A stretch of DNA of 64,000 nt from Teretinema zuelzerae (GTDB lineage Bacteria; Spirochaetota; Spirochaetia; Treponematales; Treponemataceae). A program made the translations under genes and the position numbers. Shown piece by piece: positions 42,435-50,733 of this stretch; within the stretch, counting starts at the first letter, position 1; every line of letters starts with the position of its first letter. The notes below the pieces were generated by a model that had not been told where the DNA came from, ran no database searches, and was given only the letters and a program-made list of their open reading frames with translations. Where the stretch lies: the NCBI RefSeq assembly GCF_021021555.1, contig NZ_JAINWA010000001.1:1054001-1118000 (forward strand), given 5' to 3'.

Positions 42435-44402
42435 TCACCAATGAAAAAAACATATAAGGGCAGGAACGCACAGCGAAAACGCAAGAGCGGCGTAGTCGCG
42501 GAACGCGAGCGCCTTCATGCGCTTGCGCCTCTTGACGGCGCCCTGGAAACCGCGCGCTTCCATCGCCTGCGAAAGCTCGTCCGCGCGCGTAAAGGCCACC
42601 AGAAAAACGGGAACCGTCAGCGCGAGAACGCTCAGCGTTTTAACGGCGATGTTCCGGGAATCGAAGCGGGCGCCTCGCGCCGTCTGCGCCTTGCGGATGC
42701 AGTCCGCTTCGTCGCGGAGCAGCGGAACGAATCGCAGCGCGATTCCCAGAATCAGGGCAATCTCCGCCGCCGGAAGGCGAAGCAGAGACAGGGGAGAAAT
42801 CGCGCGCTCGATCGCGCCGGTCAATTGAGGCGGAGAAGTAGTCTCTATCAGCGCGTTTCCCAAAAGGGTCAGAATCAGCACGCGGAAGGCGATCGAAGCT
42901 CCCTGCGCCGCGCCCGCGCGGGAAGGCGTAAATATCCACCAGGACCATCCTCCGGAAGACTCGAAAAAAAGAAAGTTCAAAACGAATACGAAAAACACGA
43001 ACCAACCCAGGCCGCCCAGATAGCGCGCCAAGGCAGAAGGGCGCAACCCCGACGCCGAGAATACGGCTGCCGCCGCTCCGGCGACGAGGAGAAATCCCGC
43101 GAGCGTGTCTGCGAACAGCACCGCCGCGAGCAAAAGACAAAACGAGGCCAGCTTCGCGCCGGCATTCATCCGCTCGAGAAAAGACGGCCGGGGCGGCAGA
43201 CTGCGATTATCGTCCTGTGCAGGCTGCGCGAGCCCCCCGCCGTGTGCGAGCCCCTCGCCCTGTGCGAGCCCCCCGCCCTGTGCAGGCTGCGCGCCCTGTG
43301 CGAGCCCCCCGCCGTGTGCGAGCCCCTCGCCCTGTGCGAGCTCCCCGCCCTGTACGAGCCCCCCGCCCTGTGCACGCTCGCCGCCCTGTGCAAGCCCCCC
43401 GCCCTGTGCGAGCTCCCCACCCTGTACGAGCCCCCCGCCCTGTGCGAGCTCCCCACCCTGTACGAGCCCCCCGCCCTGTGCGAGCTCCCCACCCTGTACG
43501 AGCCCCCCGCCCTGTGCAGGCTGCGCGGCCTGTGCGAGCCCCCCGCCCATCCCTTTCAGCCTTTCCGTCAACGCTGTGCGCAGCTCCCCGCCCATGCCTT
43601 TCAGCCTTTTCGCCAACGCTGTGCGCAGCTCCTCGTAACGGAACACGCCCTCGCCGACGTCGATTCCCGCCTCGCGCAAAGCAGCGGCGACGCTTCGCAC
43701 CGGACTCGCCGGCATCAGAACAGACTCGCGGACGGGAGAATCTTCCGCAACGGCGCCCTCTTCAAGAACAATTACCCTGGAGCAATGCTCGCACACGGCG
43801 TCCGCGTCGTGGGTCGCCATGAGTATCGAAACGCCCCGGCGGTTGAGCCGGTCCAAAAGAAACAGAAAATCGCGCCGTCCCGCGGGGTCCAATCCCGCCG
43901 TCGGCTCGTCGAGCAGCAGATAATCCGGACGCGAAGCGAGTATTCCCGCGATCGCGACGCGGCGCTTCTCTCCGCCTGAAAGTACTAAAGGCGATACGTC
44001 GGCATACTCGCCGTACTCAAGGCCGACCGCATCGAAGGCCTCTCGAATCCTGGCCTCCCGTTCCGCATCCGGAAGTCTCTTCCGCTTCAGCGCGAAGCCG
44101 ACGTCCGCCGCGGCGGTGAGCGCGAAAAGCTGAGTCTCCGGATATTGAAACACGATCCCGATTTTTTCGTTCCCCGCCTTCCGGAGCTCTTCCCCGTCCA
44201 GGAAGACCGCCCCGCTCGAAGGAGAGGCGAGGCCCGCGGCGATTTGCAGCAGCGTGGATTTTCCGCACCCCGTCTTTCCCATGAGGGCGACGAACTCGCC
44301 CCGGCCCACGGAAAACGACGCTCCCCGGAGCGCGCTTTTGGCAGCCGGCCCGCGGTGAAAAGACGGATACGCGTACCAGGCGTTTCTTACTTCAAGCGGC
44401 AT
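42435..44402 (-). CDS. Fused ECF ATPase and EcfT transmembrane protein with repeat linker
   Basis: 655 aa. Residues 1-245 are an ECF-type ABC ATPase: Walker A MGKTGCGKSTLL, signature VLSGGEKRR, Walker B DYLLLDEPTAGLDP. Residues about 255-283 hold a duplicated block (RTALAKRLKGMGG, RTALTERLKGMGG). Residues about 284-392 are 18 hexapeptide repeats of GGGLVQ/GGELAQ type. Residues about 405-655 are EcfT: four to five membrane helices and both coupling-helix motifs with ARG (AQTARGARFD and AMEARGFQG). EcfA and EcfT are normally separate proteins, so the fusion is unusual, although ATPase-T fusions exist. It overlaps the upstream ecfA by 16 bp and is followed 50 bp later by the S component. Confidence 0.88.
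   Translation of the reverse strand: MPLEVRNAWYAYPSFHRGPAAKSALRGASFSVGRGEFVALMGKTGCGKSTLLQIAAGLASPSSGAVFLDGEELRKAGNEKIGIVFQYPETQLFALTAAADVGFALKRKRLPDAEREARIREAFDAVGLEYGEYADVSPLVLSGGEKRRVAIAGILASRPDYLLLDEPTAGLDPAGRRDFLFLLDRLNRRGVSILMATHDADAVCEHCSRVIVLEEGAVAEDSPVRESVLMPASPVRSVAAALREAGIDVGEGVFRYEELRTALAKRLKGMGGELRTALTERLKGMGGGLAQAAQPAQGGGLVQGGELAQGGGLVQGGELAQGGGLVQGGELAQGGGLAQGGERAQGGGLVQGGELAQGEGLAHGGGLAQGAQPAQGGGLAQGEGLAHGGGLAQPAQDDNRSLPPRPSFLERMNAGAKLASFCLLLAAVLFADTLAGFLLVAGAAAAVFSASGLRPSALARYLGGLGWFVFFVFVLNFLFFESSGGWSWWIFTPSRAGAAQGASIAFRVLILTLLGNALIETTSPPQLTGAIERAISPLSLLRLPAAEIALILGIALRFVPLLRDEADCIRKAQTARGARFDSRNIAVKTLSVLALTVPVFLVAFTRADELSQAMEARGFQGAVKRRKRMKALAFRDYAALAFSLCVPALICFFHW
43219..43545 (-). 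repeat. Intragenic 18-bp tandem repeat coding for hexapeptide linker
   Basis: About 18 in-frame 18-bp units inside the ECF fusion gene; on the plus strand a unit reads near CGCCCTGTGCGAGCCCCC. They code for GGGLVQ, GGELAQ and variants (AAQPAQ, GEGLAH). The alternating unit pairs suggest expansion by duplication of 36-bp dimers. Copy number is likely to vary between strains. Confidence 0.92.
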
Positions 44403-45241
44403 GCTTCCTCCGCGAACTCGGCAACCGTCAGCGGACAGCGGGATAATTCGATTCCCGCCTCGCGAAGATCCAGATACAGCTTCACCGGAACCGGCGGCTC
44501 GAGCCGCGCGCGCGCTAGCAGGGCGCGGTCCTGAAAAATCTCCCGCGGGCTTCCCGACGCTATCGCCTCTCCGCGATCCATTAAAATGACGCGGTCCGCA
44601 AGCGCCGCCTCGTCTACCTGATGGGTTACCATCACCAGGGCGCGCCCCTCGCGGTTCTTCAGCGAAACAAGGGCGTCGAGGATTTCCCGCCGGCCCTCCG
44701 GATCGAGCATGGAGGTCGCCTCGTCGAAAACCAGCACCTCAGGATCGGCGGCAAGCACTCCGGCAAGCGCGATCCGCTGCTTCTGCCCGCCGGACAACGC
44801 ATACGGAGACCGTTCCTCGTAGCCGGACATTCCGACAGCCGCAAGGGACTCTCGCACCCGATTTCTCGCAACCTCTTCGGCGCAGCCCCGGTTCGTCAAC
44901 GCGAACGCGACATCCTCGTATATTATAGAAGAAACAAATTGAGTATCCGGATTCTGGAACACCAAACCGACCCGCCTGCGCGCTTCGATCTGATCCCCGG
45001 TCAACGGCCCCGCTGCGTTCCCCGCCGGCAGATTCAGCCCCGCGACAGAAAGCCTCCCCGAATCGGGAATCAGCAGCGCGTTCAAATGCCGCGCGAACGT
45101 GGACTTCCCCGAACCGTTCGCCCCGAGAATCGCCGCGAATTCCCCGCGCCCGACGGCAAGGCTCGCACTCCTCAGGGCCGGCCGCTCCCGATCCTCCACG
45201 CGATAGGTAAATGTCAGATTTTCAGCTTCAACGACGTTCAC
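44387..45241 (-). CDS. ECF transporter ATPase (EcfA)
   Basis: 284 aa ABC ATPase of the energy-coupling-factor type: Walker A LGANGSGKSTFARHLN, Q-loop VFQNPDTQFVSSIIYEDVAF (typical of ECF/CbiO ATPases), signature ALSGGQKQR, Walker B VLVFDEATSMLDPEGR and H-loop VMVTHQVDEA. It should pair with the ATPase half of the next protein. It begins with GTG at 45241 and has only a weak Shine-Dalgarno sequence. An inverted repeat ATAACACGTTAT lies at 45254-45265, close to the start. First gene of the nikR operon. Confidence 0.92.
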   Translation of the reverse strand: MNVVEAENLTFTYRVEDRERPALRSASLAVGRGEFAAILGANGSGKSTFARHLNALLIPDSGRLSVAGLNLPAGNAAGPLTGDQIEARRRVGLVFQNPDTQFVSSIIYEDVAFALTNRGCAEEVARNRVRESLAAVGMSGYEERSPYALSGGQKQRIALAGVLAADPEVLVFDEATSMLDPEGRREILDALVSLKNREGRALVMVTHQVDEAALADRVILMDRGEAIASGSPREIFQDRALLARARLEPPVPVKLYLDLREAGIELSRCPLTVAEFAEEACRLK

Positions 45242-45253
45242 AGGAAGTGCATG

Positions 45254-45265
45254 ATAACACGTTAT
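45254..45265 (-). promoter_or_regulatory. Inverted repeat before the ECF/nikR operon, candidate operator
   Basis: ATAAC and GTTAT flank AC (12 bp) just 13-24 bp upstream of the GTG start of ecfA. TATCAT on the minus strand here could be a -10. A looser repeat GCATGA (45249-45254) with TCGTGC further up resembles the GTATGA-N16-TCATAC NikR operator but the spacing is 18. A NikR site is possible, not shown. Confidence 0.35.
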
Positions 45266-45444
45266 TCCATTTTCGTGCTACCGCCTTTCTCCGGATTTAT
45301 GAGAAAAACAATCAAGGACGAGGCCGAAAAAAGCATCAGGGGAGAGAGCCGTTCCGCGCAGCCGGCGCGTGCGAAGGTCCCCGCAGGGGCGGAATCTCCA
45401 TCGGCTGAACTTGACAGACGGCCGAACCGGGGAGACAATAGCGA

Positions 45445-46365
45445 ATGCCTTTTACCGCTCCGAACCTCGACTACATCATCAACGCGCACAACTACCAGAA
45501 GATTCAGGACTGCCTTTCGGAGGCGTCCGACATGGCGATGCTCATCGTCGACTTTCAGGGAACTCCCGTCACCGAACACAGCAGATGCAGCGCCTACTGC
45601 TCGCTCGTCCGCTCGAATCCCGAACTCAACAACCTGTGCAGAAAATGCGACGCGCGCGGCGGGCTCGAAGCCGCCCGGCTTTCCAAACCCTACATCTACC
45701 GCTGCCACATGGGAATTCTCGATCTCGCCGTTCCCATCGTTCTGGGAGGCGTCTACGCCGGGGCCATCATGGCAGGACAGGTAGTTCCCGCCGACGAGGA
45801 CGCTCAGGAGCTCGAAACGATAGCGGAAGGAAGGCTGTCCGCGATCGACGGAGATTTCTTCGCCGAACTGGAGAAACAGAAAAAACTCCTTCCGGTCATG
45901 TCGCGGGACAGGGTGCAGATCATCGCCAACATGCTCTTCCAGATCAACAACTACATGATCGAAGAAGCCCTGCTCAAGATAGAACTGAACGACCGGCTCG
46001 AGGCGAGCGGATCGCAGGACGGACGCGCCGCAGAAGGAAGGCCGGCGTACAACAGCTTCATCATCAGGCCCGCCCTCGACTACATCGCGTCGCATTACCA
46101 CGAACGGATCACCCTGGACGAAATGGCGTCGAGGTGCAACATCAGTTCGAGCTACTTCAGCAAGCTCTTCAACAAAATCACCGGAGAGACCTTCGCGAAT
46201 TACGTGAACACGCTCAGGATACGCAAGGCCTGCGAGTACCTCGACCAGGAAGACATTCCCATCACGACCATCGCTTTCAACCTCGGCTTCGACGACATCA
46301 GCTACTTCGACAAGGTGTTCAAGAAGATCGCGGGAACGACGCCTTCGGCCTACAAGAAAAACTGA
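45445..46365 (+). CDS. PocR-domain AraC-family transcriptional regulator
   Basis: 306 aa. The N-terminal PocR sensor domain has a cysteine cluster (HSRCSAYCSLVRSNPELNNL followed by CRKC) and GGVYAGAIMAGQVVP. The C-terminal AraC DNA-binding domain (about residues 205-306) has two helix-turn-helix units (LDEMASRCNISSSYFSKLFN and ITTIAFNLGFDDISYFDKVF). PocR domains sense small hydrocarbon derivatives such as 1,3-propanediol or glycerol. It is directly upstream of the glycerol dehydrogenase and dihydroxyacetone kinase genes and very probably activates them. GGAG precedes ATG 45445. Confidence 0.92.
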   Translation: MPFTAPNLDYIINAHNYQKIQDCLSEASDMAMLIVDFQGTPVTEHSRCSAYCSLVRSNPELNNLCRKCDARGGLEAARLSKPYIYRCHMGILDLAVPIVLGGVYAGAIMAGQVVPADEDAQELETIAEGRLSAIDGDFFAELEKQKKLLPVMSRDRVQIIANMLFQINNYMIEEALLKIELNDRLEASGSQDGRAAEGRPAYNSFIIRPALDYIASHYHERITLDEMASRCNISSSYFSKLFNKITGETFANYVNTLRIRKACEYLDQEDIPITTIAFNLGFDDISYFDKVFKKIAGTTPSAYKKN

Positions 46366-46551
46366 TCCGGGCTCCGCTCGGCCGAGTGCTGAAAAATGCA
46401 ATTCCTTTTTACCGCTTCTGCGCGAAGTTACGGAAAATCATCCTGATTACTACCAGCGAATATCCCCTCGCAGAGCCATACTGGAATCAAGGCAGGAGCG
46501 GCGCCTGACAGCGCGCGGACGTTCCGCCTCATTCAGTTCAAGGAGGCACAT

Positions 46552-47655
46552 ATGAGAAAGGCATTCATCTCCCCGGTCAAATACATTCAATGCGAGGGGG
46601 CTCTCAGGGATCTGGGAGCCTACGTCAAGCTGTACGGAAAATCCGCCCTGCTGATCGCCCATCGCGACGACGCCGCCCGCGTCAAGGAAGCGCTCGATTT
46701 CACCGCGAAAGAATACGGAATCGCATTCGTCGCGTCGGACTTCGGCGGCGAATGCTCGCGCCAGGAAATCGCGCGGCTGAAGGAAAAAGCGGCGCAGGCG
46801 AATTGCGACGCTGTAATCGGACTCGGCGGAGGAAAGGCCATCGACACCGCCAAGTGCGTAGCGGACAGCGTCAAGCCGGTCATCATCTGCCCCACCATCG
46901 CCGCCACCGACGCGCCCACGAGTTCCTCCGCGGTGCTCTACACTCCCGAAGGAGCCTTCGACGACTACGCCTACTTCGTCAGCAATCCGAACGTCGTCCT
47001 CGTCGACACCGCGGTGGTCGCCCAGGCGCCCGCGCGCTTTCTCGTCTCAGGCATGGGCGACGCGCTTTCCACCTGGTTCGAAGCCCGCTCCTGCATGAGA
47101 TCCTTCGCGCGGGTTAACGCGAGCGGACACGGAAGGCCGGATGCCTGCGGAACCCGCGCTGCTCTCGCGCTCGCCGAACTCTGCTATAACACCCTGCTCG
47201 AAGACGGCGTCAAGGCAAAACTCTCCTGCGAAGCGAAGTCCGTAACTCCCGCCCTCGAAAACATCGTCGAAGCGAACATTCTTCTTTCGGGGCTCGGCTT
47301 CGAAAGCGGCGGACTCGCCGCCGCCCACGCCGTCCACAACGGATTGACCGTCCTCGAGGAAACCCACAAGTTCTACCACGGAGAAAAGGTCGCCTTCGGA
47401 ACCATCGTCCACCTCGTGCTCGAAAACGCGCCGACCGCGGAGCTTCATGAAGTCATCGCGTTCTGCAAGTCGGTCGGCCTCCCCGTCTGCCTCGCTGACC
47501 TCGGCGTAACGGAAGCATCGAAGGAAAAAATCGCCGCCGTCGCCAAGGCCGCCTGCGCGCCGGGAGAAAGCATCCACAACATGCCCTTCCCCGTTACCGA
47601 AGCAGCCGTTTGCGCGGCGATTCTCGCAGCGGACAAAATCGGGAGCCGGGCATGA
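46552..47655 (+). CDS. gldA: Glycerol dehydrogenase
   Basis: 367 aa iron/zinc-type alcohol dehydrogenase that oxidises glycerol to dihydroxyacetone with NAD. The NAD-binding region has VIGLGGGKAIDTAKCVADS. Metal ligands are Asp in GMGDALSTWFEAR, His in LAAAHAVHNGLT and His in KFYHGEKVAFGT. The length is normal. AAGGAGG lies 6 bases before ATG 46552. It overlaps dhaK by 4 bp (ATGA), so dihydroxyacetone is made and phosphorylated by coupled genes under the PocR regulator. Confidence 0.95.
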   Translation: MRKAFISPVKYIQCEGALRDLGAYVKLYGKSALLIAHRDDAARVKEALDFTAKEYGIAFVASDFGGECSRQEIARLKEKAAQANCDAVIGLGGGKAIDTAKCVADSVKPVIICPTIAATDAPTSSSAVLYTPEGAFDDYAYFVSNPNVVLVDTAVVAQAPARFLVSGMGDALSTWFEARSCMRSFARVNASGHGRPDACGTRAALALAELCYNTLLEDGVKAKLSCEAKSVTPALENIVEANILLSGLGFESGGLAAAHAVHNGLTVLEETHKFYHGEKVAFGTIVHLVLENAPTAELHEVIAFCKSVGLPVCLADLGVTEASKEKIAAVAKAACAPGESIHNMPFPVTEAAVCAAILAADKIGSRA

Positions 47656-48647
47656 AAAAGATCATCAATGCTCCCGAGACGCTGGTCATGGAAATGTGCG
47701 AAGGAATGCAGCGCGCCCATCCGGACAAGCTGGTTTTCATCGCCAAGAGCAAGATTATCCGCCGCAAGACGCTTAATGCTGACAAGGTCAGCCTCATCTC
47801 CGGCGGCGGAAGCGGCCACGAGCCGGCGCACGCGGGATTCGTCGGAGAGGGAATGCTGGACGCGGCGGTGTGCGGCGACGTGTTCGCCTCGCCGTCGACG
47901 ATCCAGGTGTACAACGCGATCAGGGAAACCAAATCAAACAAGGGAACCCTGCTCATAATCAAGAACTACTCAGGCGACTGCATGAACTTCGACGCCGCCG
48001 CGGAGATGGCTGAAGAAGACGACGGAATCGTCGCCGAACGGGTGTACGTGAACGACGATGTCGCGGTGAAGGACAGCCTCTACACCGTCGGACGCCGCGG
48101 CGTCGCGGGAACGGTGCTGGTGCACAAGGCAGCAGGAGCGGCCGCGGAAAAGGGGCTCAGCCTCGCCGAGGTGAAAGCCGTCGCTGAAAAAGCAATCGCC
48201 AACGTCCGCTCGATGGGATTCGCCCTCACCTCTTGCACGGTGCCCGCCAAGGGAACCCCGACCTTCGTCTTAAGCGAAGACGAAATGGAGTTCGGCGTCG
48301 GCATCCACGGAGAGCCGGGCACGCGGCGCGAGGAAACCGTCACGGCAGACGAGCTAGCGGAAAAGCTTCTCGACTGCATCTGTCCCGATCTTCCCTTTAC
48401 CGCGGGCTGCGAAACTGCCGTGCTCGTGAACGGATTCGGCTCGACTCCCCTTCAGGAGCTCTACCTTCTGTTCAACTCGGCCGCGAAGTCCCTCGAGAAG
48501 CGCGGCATCAAGATCGCGAAAAGCTATGTGGGCAACTACATGACCTCGATCGACATGGCGGGAGCCTCGATCACGCTGATGAAGCTCGACGAAGAACTCA
48601 AAGAACTGCTTTCCGCTCCGGCAGACGCCTGCGGATTCAAATGCTGA
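47652..48647 (+). CDS. dhaK: Dihydroxyacetone kinase subunit DhaK
   Basis: 331 aa. It binds dihydroxyacetone covalently through a histidine and presents it for phosphorylation by DhaL. The N-terminal MKKIINAPETLVMEMCEGM, substrate loop SGGGSGHEPAH and covalent-binding GIHGEPGTRRE (H219) are all present, and the length matches the PTS-type DhaK. ATG 47652 overlaps the gldA stop. No dhaM lies in the window, so the phosphodonor protein must be elsewhere or differ. Confidence 0.95.
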   Translation: MKKIINAPETLVMEMCEGMQRAHPDKLVFIAKSKIIRRKTLNADKVSLISGGGSGHEPAHAGFVGEGMLDAAVCGDVFASPSTIQVYNAIRETKSNKGTLLIIKNYSGDCMNFDAAAEMAEEDDGIVAERVYVNDDVAVKDSLYTVGRRGVAGTVLVHKAAGAAAEKGLSLAEVKAVAEKAIANVRSMGFALTSCTVPAKGTPTFVLSEDEMEFGVGIHGEPGTRREETVTADELAEKLLDCICPDLPFTAGCETAVLVNGFGSTPLQELYLLFNSAAKSLEKRGIKIAKSYVGNYMTSIDMAGASITLMKLDEELKELLSAPADACGFKC

Positions 48648-48664
48648 ACGATCAGGAGAAACAC

Positions 48665-49309
48665 ATGAACACGCTGACAACGACGGATATGGCCGGACTC
48701 GTCGCCCGCATGGCAGACATCATCATTGAAAACGAAAAACCCTTCTGCGAGCTCGATTCCGCGGCGGGCGACGGCGACTTCGGCATGTCGGTCGCCAAGG
48801 GCTTCAAGGTCCTGAAATCAGAATGGAATGCTCTCGACAGAGCTGACATCGGAAGCTTTCTCAGGGACTGCTCGCTGATCATCACCGAACACTGCGGAGG
48901 AGCCTCTGGCCCGATCTGGGGCTCGGCCTTCAGAGCCGCCGGCAAAAACGCCGCGGGGAAAGCCCTCGTCGATCTGGGAGAGTTCGCTTCTCTCATGCAA
49001 GCGGCAGTCGAGGGAATCCAGAAGCGGGGCGGCGCGAAGCTCGGAGATAAAACCCTTCTCGACGCCCTCATCCCTACCGTAGAATCGCTTTCGGCAAGCG
49101 CCAGGGCCGGGCTTCAAATCGAAGCGGCCTTCGAAAAAGCGGCGGCGGCGGCCCGCGAAGGCGCCGAAAAAACCCGCGAATACTCAGCGTCCAAAGGACG
49201 CGCGAGCTACGTAGGCGACCGAAGCTTGAGCCACCCCGACGCCGGAGCCATGGCCCTCGGCATCATCTTCACGCAAATCGCGGAGACGACGGCCGCGGGC
49301 GCGGTGTAA
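48665..49309 (+). CDS. dhaL: Dihydroxyacetone kinase subunit DhaL
   Basis: 214 aa nucleotide-binding subunit that phosphorylates DhaK-bound dihydroxyacetone. Magnesium-binding aspartates are in LDSAAGDGDFGMSVAKGF, where the family usually has D-G-D-H-G, so His is replaced by Phe. Other motifs are HCGGASGPIWGSAF, LGDKTLLDAL and SKGRASYVGDRSLSHPDAGA. GGAGA precedes ATG 48665, 17 bp after dhaK. Its stop TAA directly abuts the stop of the convergent FemAB gene with no spacer. Confidence 0.93.
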   Translation: MNTLTTTDMAGLVARMADIIIENEKPFCELDSAAGDGDFGMSVAKGFKVLKSEWNALDRADIGSFLRDCSLIITEHCGGASGPIWGSAFRAAGKNAAGKALVDLGEFASLMQAAVEGIQKRGGAKLGDKTLLDALIPTVESLSASARAGLQIEAAFEKAAAAAREGAEKTREYSASKGRASYVGDRSLSHPDAGAMALGIIFTQIAETTAAGAV

Positions 49310-50469
49310 TCACCGGATTCCCCCGAGATTCTCCGCGTTGCGCTGATGCTCATAGCGGTCCGAATCGAGGGGGAAATCCCAACACCCGGCATAGTGAATT
49401 ATTTTTCCGCCCAGTCCGGTTTTGAATGTATACAAGCCGTACATCGAATGTCCGGGGTCTCCGTTCGGCGGCACACCCATCAAATCGTATTCAAGGCATC
49501 CCATGCTTTTCAACAGCTTGATAGCCTCCCACTGAAGCCCGTAGTTCGGCATGGCGTCCCGCCGCTCCAAACTCGATCCGGCGTACAGGTAATACCCGCG
49601 CGTTCCGCATACGCCCAGAATAATTCCGGCCAGCGGAACGCCCTCGAGTTCCGCGAGCAGAACAAAAAACCGCGGAACGGGATTCCCACCCGCCGGCGAA
49701 TCGCCGATGGTCGACGAACAATCTGAAACGGCCGCGCTTGCTGGGCTGCCGGATTCGCGCGAAAGATCGGCGAACTTCTCCGCATCGCGAAACAGCTTCT
49801 CAAAATACGCTAGGCCCTCGAAATAAAAGCCCTTCCGCCTCGCCGTCTCCGAATACAGCTCATGCCAAACGGGAAGAGACTCTGCGCCGGCGACCCTGAA
49901 CGAAAGACCGCTCTTCAACGATTTTCTGACGCAGTTCCGCGTCGTCTGCCTCATGCGTGAAAGAATAACCTCTTCCGCTTCCCTCAAGCTGATGATCACT
50001 GTATCGGGGCTGAAATGATCCAAGGGCGCCTTGCGCAGCTGGCGGAAACGGGTACCGTAATTCATGCGCAGCTCGCGGAGTTCCGGACGGGGAGCGCCCT
50101 TCCACTGGCCGGCGGATGTCCAGAATCGGCTGTCTGTATACGGAGATAGAAAGGGGAGGTCGTAGCGGATGCAGGACAAGCCCGGGGGAAGAACTTTCTG
50201 CAAGGAGAGGGAGAGCTCTTCAAGAAAAAGCCCGCGATCCCCTTCGTCGAGCGGAAGATCCGGGCCGTGGGGCGCGTACGCGTACCGATTATCGGAAACG
50301 CCGCCGCGCGCGATGAGAACCAGGGGAAACGACGGACGCCCTCCCCCGGATCAACGATGAATGCGAAAGATCGATTCGTTCCGCCGTTTCTGAAAAAAGC
50401 CCAAAAACCGCTTTGGAAAAGATTGAACCTCTGCGGAAGAGTCGAAAACTCCGCGGGGGCGAGCAACAT
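49310..50469 (-). pseudogene. FemAB/FemX-like peptidyltransferase (GNAT fold), frameshifted
   Basis: Two overlapping frames together make one FemX-type protein of about 387 aa that would add amino acids to peptidoglycan precursors. The N-terminal frame (MLLAPAEFSTLPQRFNLFQS, GFWAFFRNGG) runs from ATG 50469 to about 50326. The homology-like text then continues one frame over as FPLVLIARGGVSDNRYAYAP, HGPDLP and on through MRQTTRNCVRKSLKSGL, NYGLQWEAIKLLKSMG and EYDLMGVPPNGDPGHSMYGL to 49310. The switch falls at the G tract 50323-50326 on the plus strand; one extra base there restores a single frame. It could be a homopolymer sequencing error, phase variation or decay. The downstream part has a TTG-start open frame from 50203. 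Confidence 0.78.
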
Positions 50470-50576
50470 GGCACTGTCCTGGATTTTGAAGGCGTCGCGC
50501 ACCGCCCTGTCGCGGTTCCGTTTCTTCGCGCTTCTGCAAAGAAAAGCCTTCGTATATTTTGCCGAAGCAATGCCCT

Positions 50577-50605
50577 ATTCTACCCCGTATTACGGAACAG
50601 GGCAA
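50577..50605 (-). promoter_or_regulatory. Promoter of the FemAB-like gene
   Basis: On the minus strand TTGCCC (50605-50600) and TAGAAT (50582-50577, five of six to consensus) are 17 bp apart, about 100 bp upstream of ATG 50469. A retained good promoter suggests the frameshift is recent or not real. Confidence 0.55.
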
Positions 50606-50650
50606 GGCCTCGCTCGGATCAGCACTAAGTATACCCGTACATGCGAATAA

Positions 50651-50678
50651 AGCCTTCCGCCACGCAAGACGGAAGGCT
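50651..50678 (-). terminator. Intrinsic terminator after the FGE-like gene
   Basis: AGCCTTCCG (50651-50659) pairs with CGGAAGGCT (50670-50678); on the minus strand TTTATT follows. It lies 56 bp after the stop of the minus-strand FGE-like gene. Confidence 0.75.
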
Positions 50679-50733
50679 GACAGTATTCGACCAGAACTCA
50701 ATACCGCAGGGCATCAACAATGCGTGAGACCGA

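Noticed and set aside
42441-43979. 512-codon plus-strand open frame
   Set aside because: It is antisense to the ECF fusion gene; its repeats are only the complement of the hexapeptide repeats.
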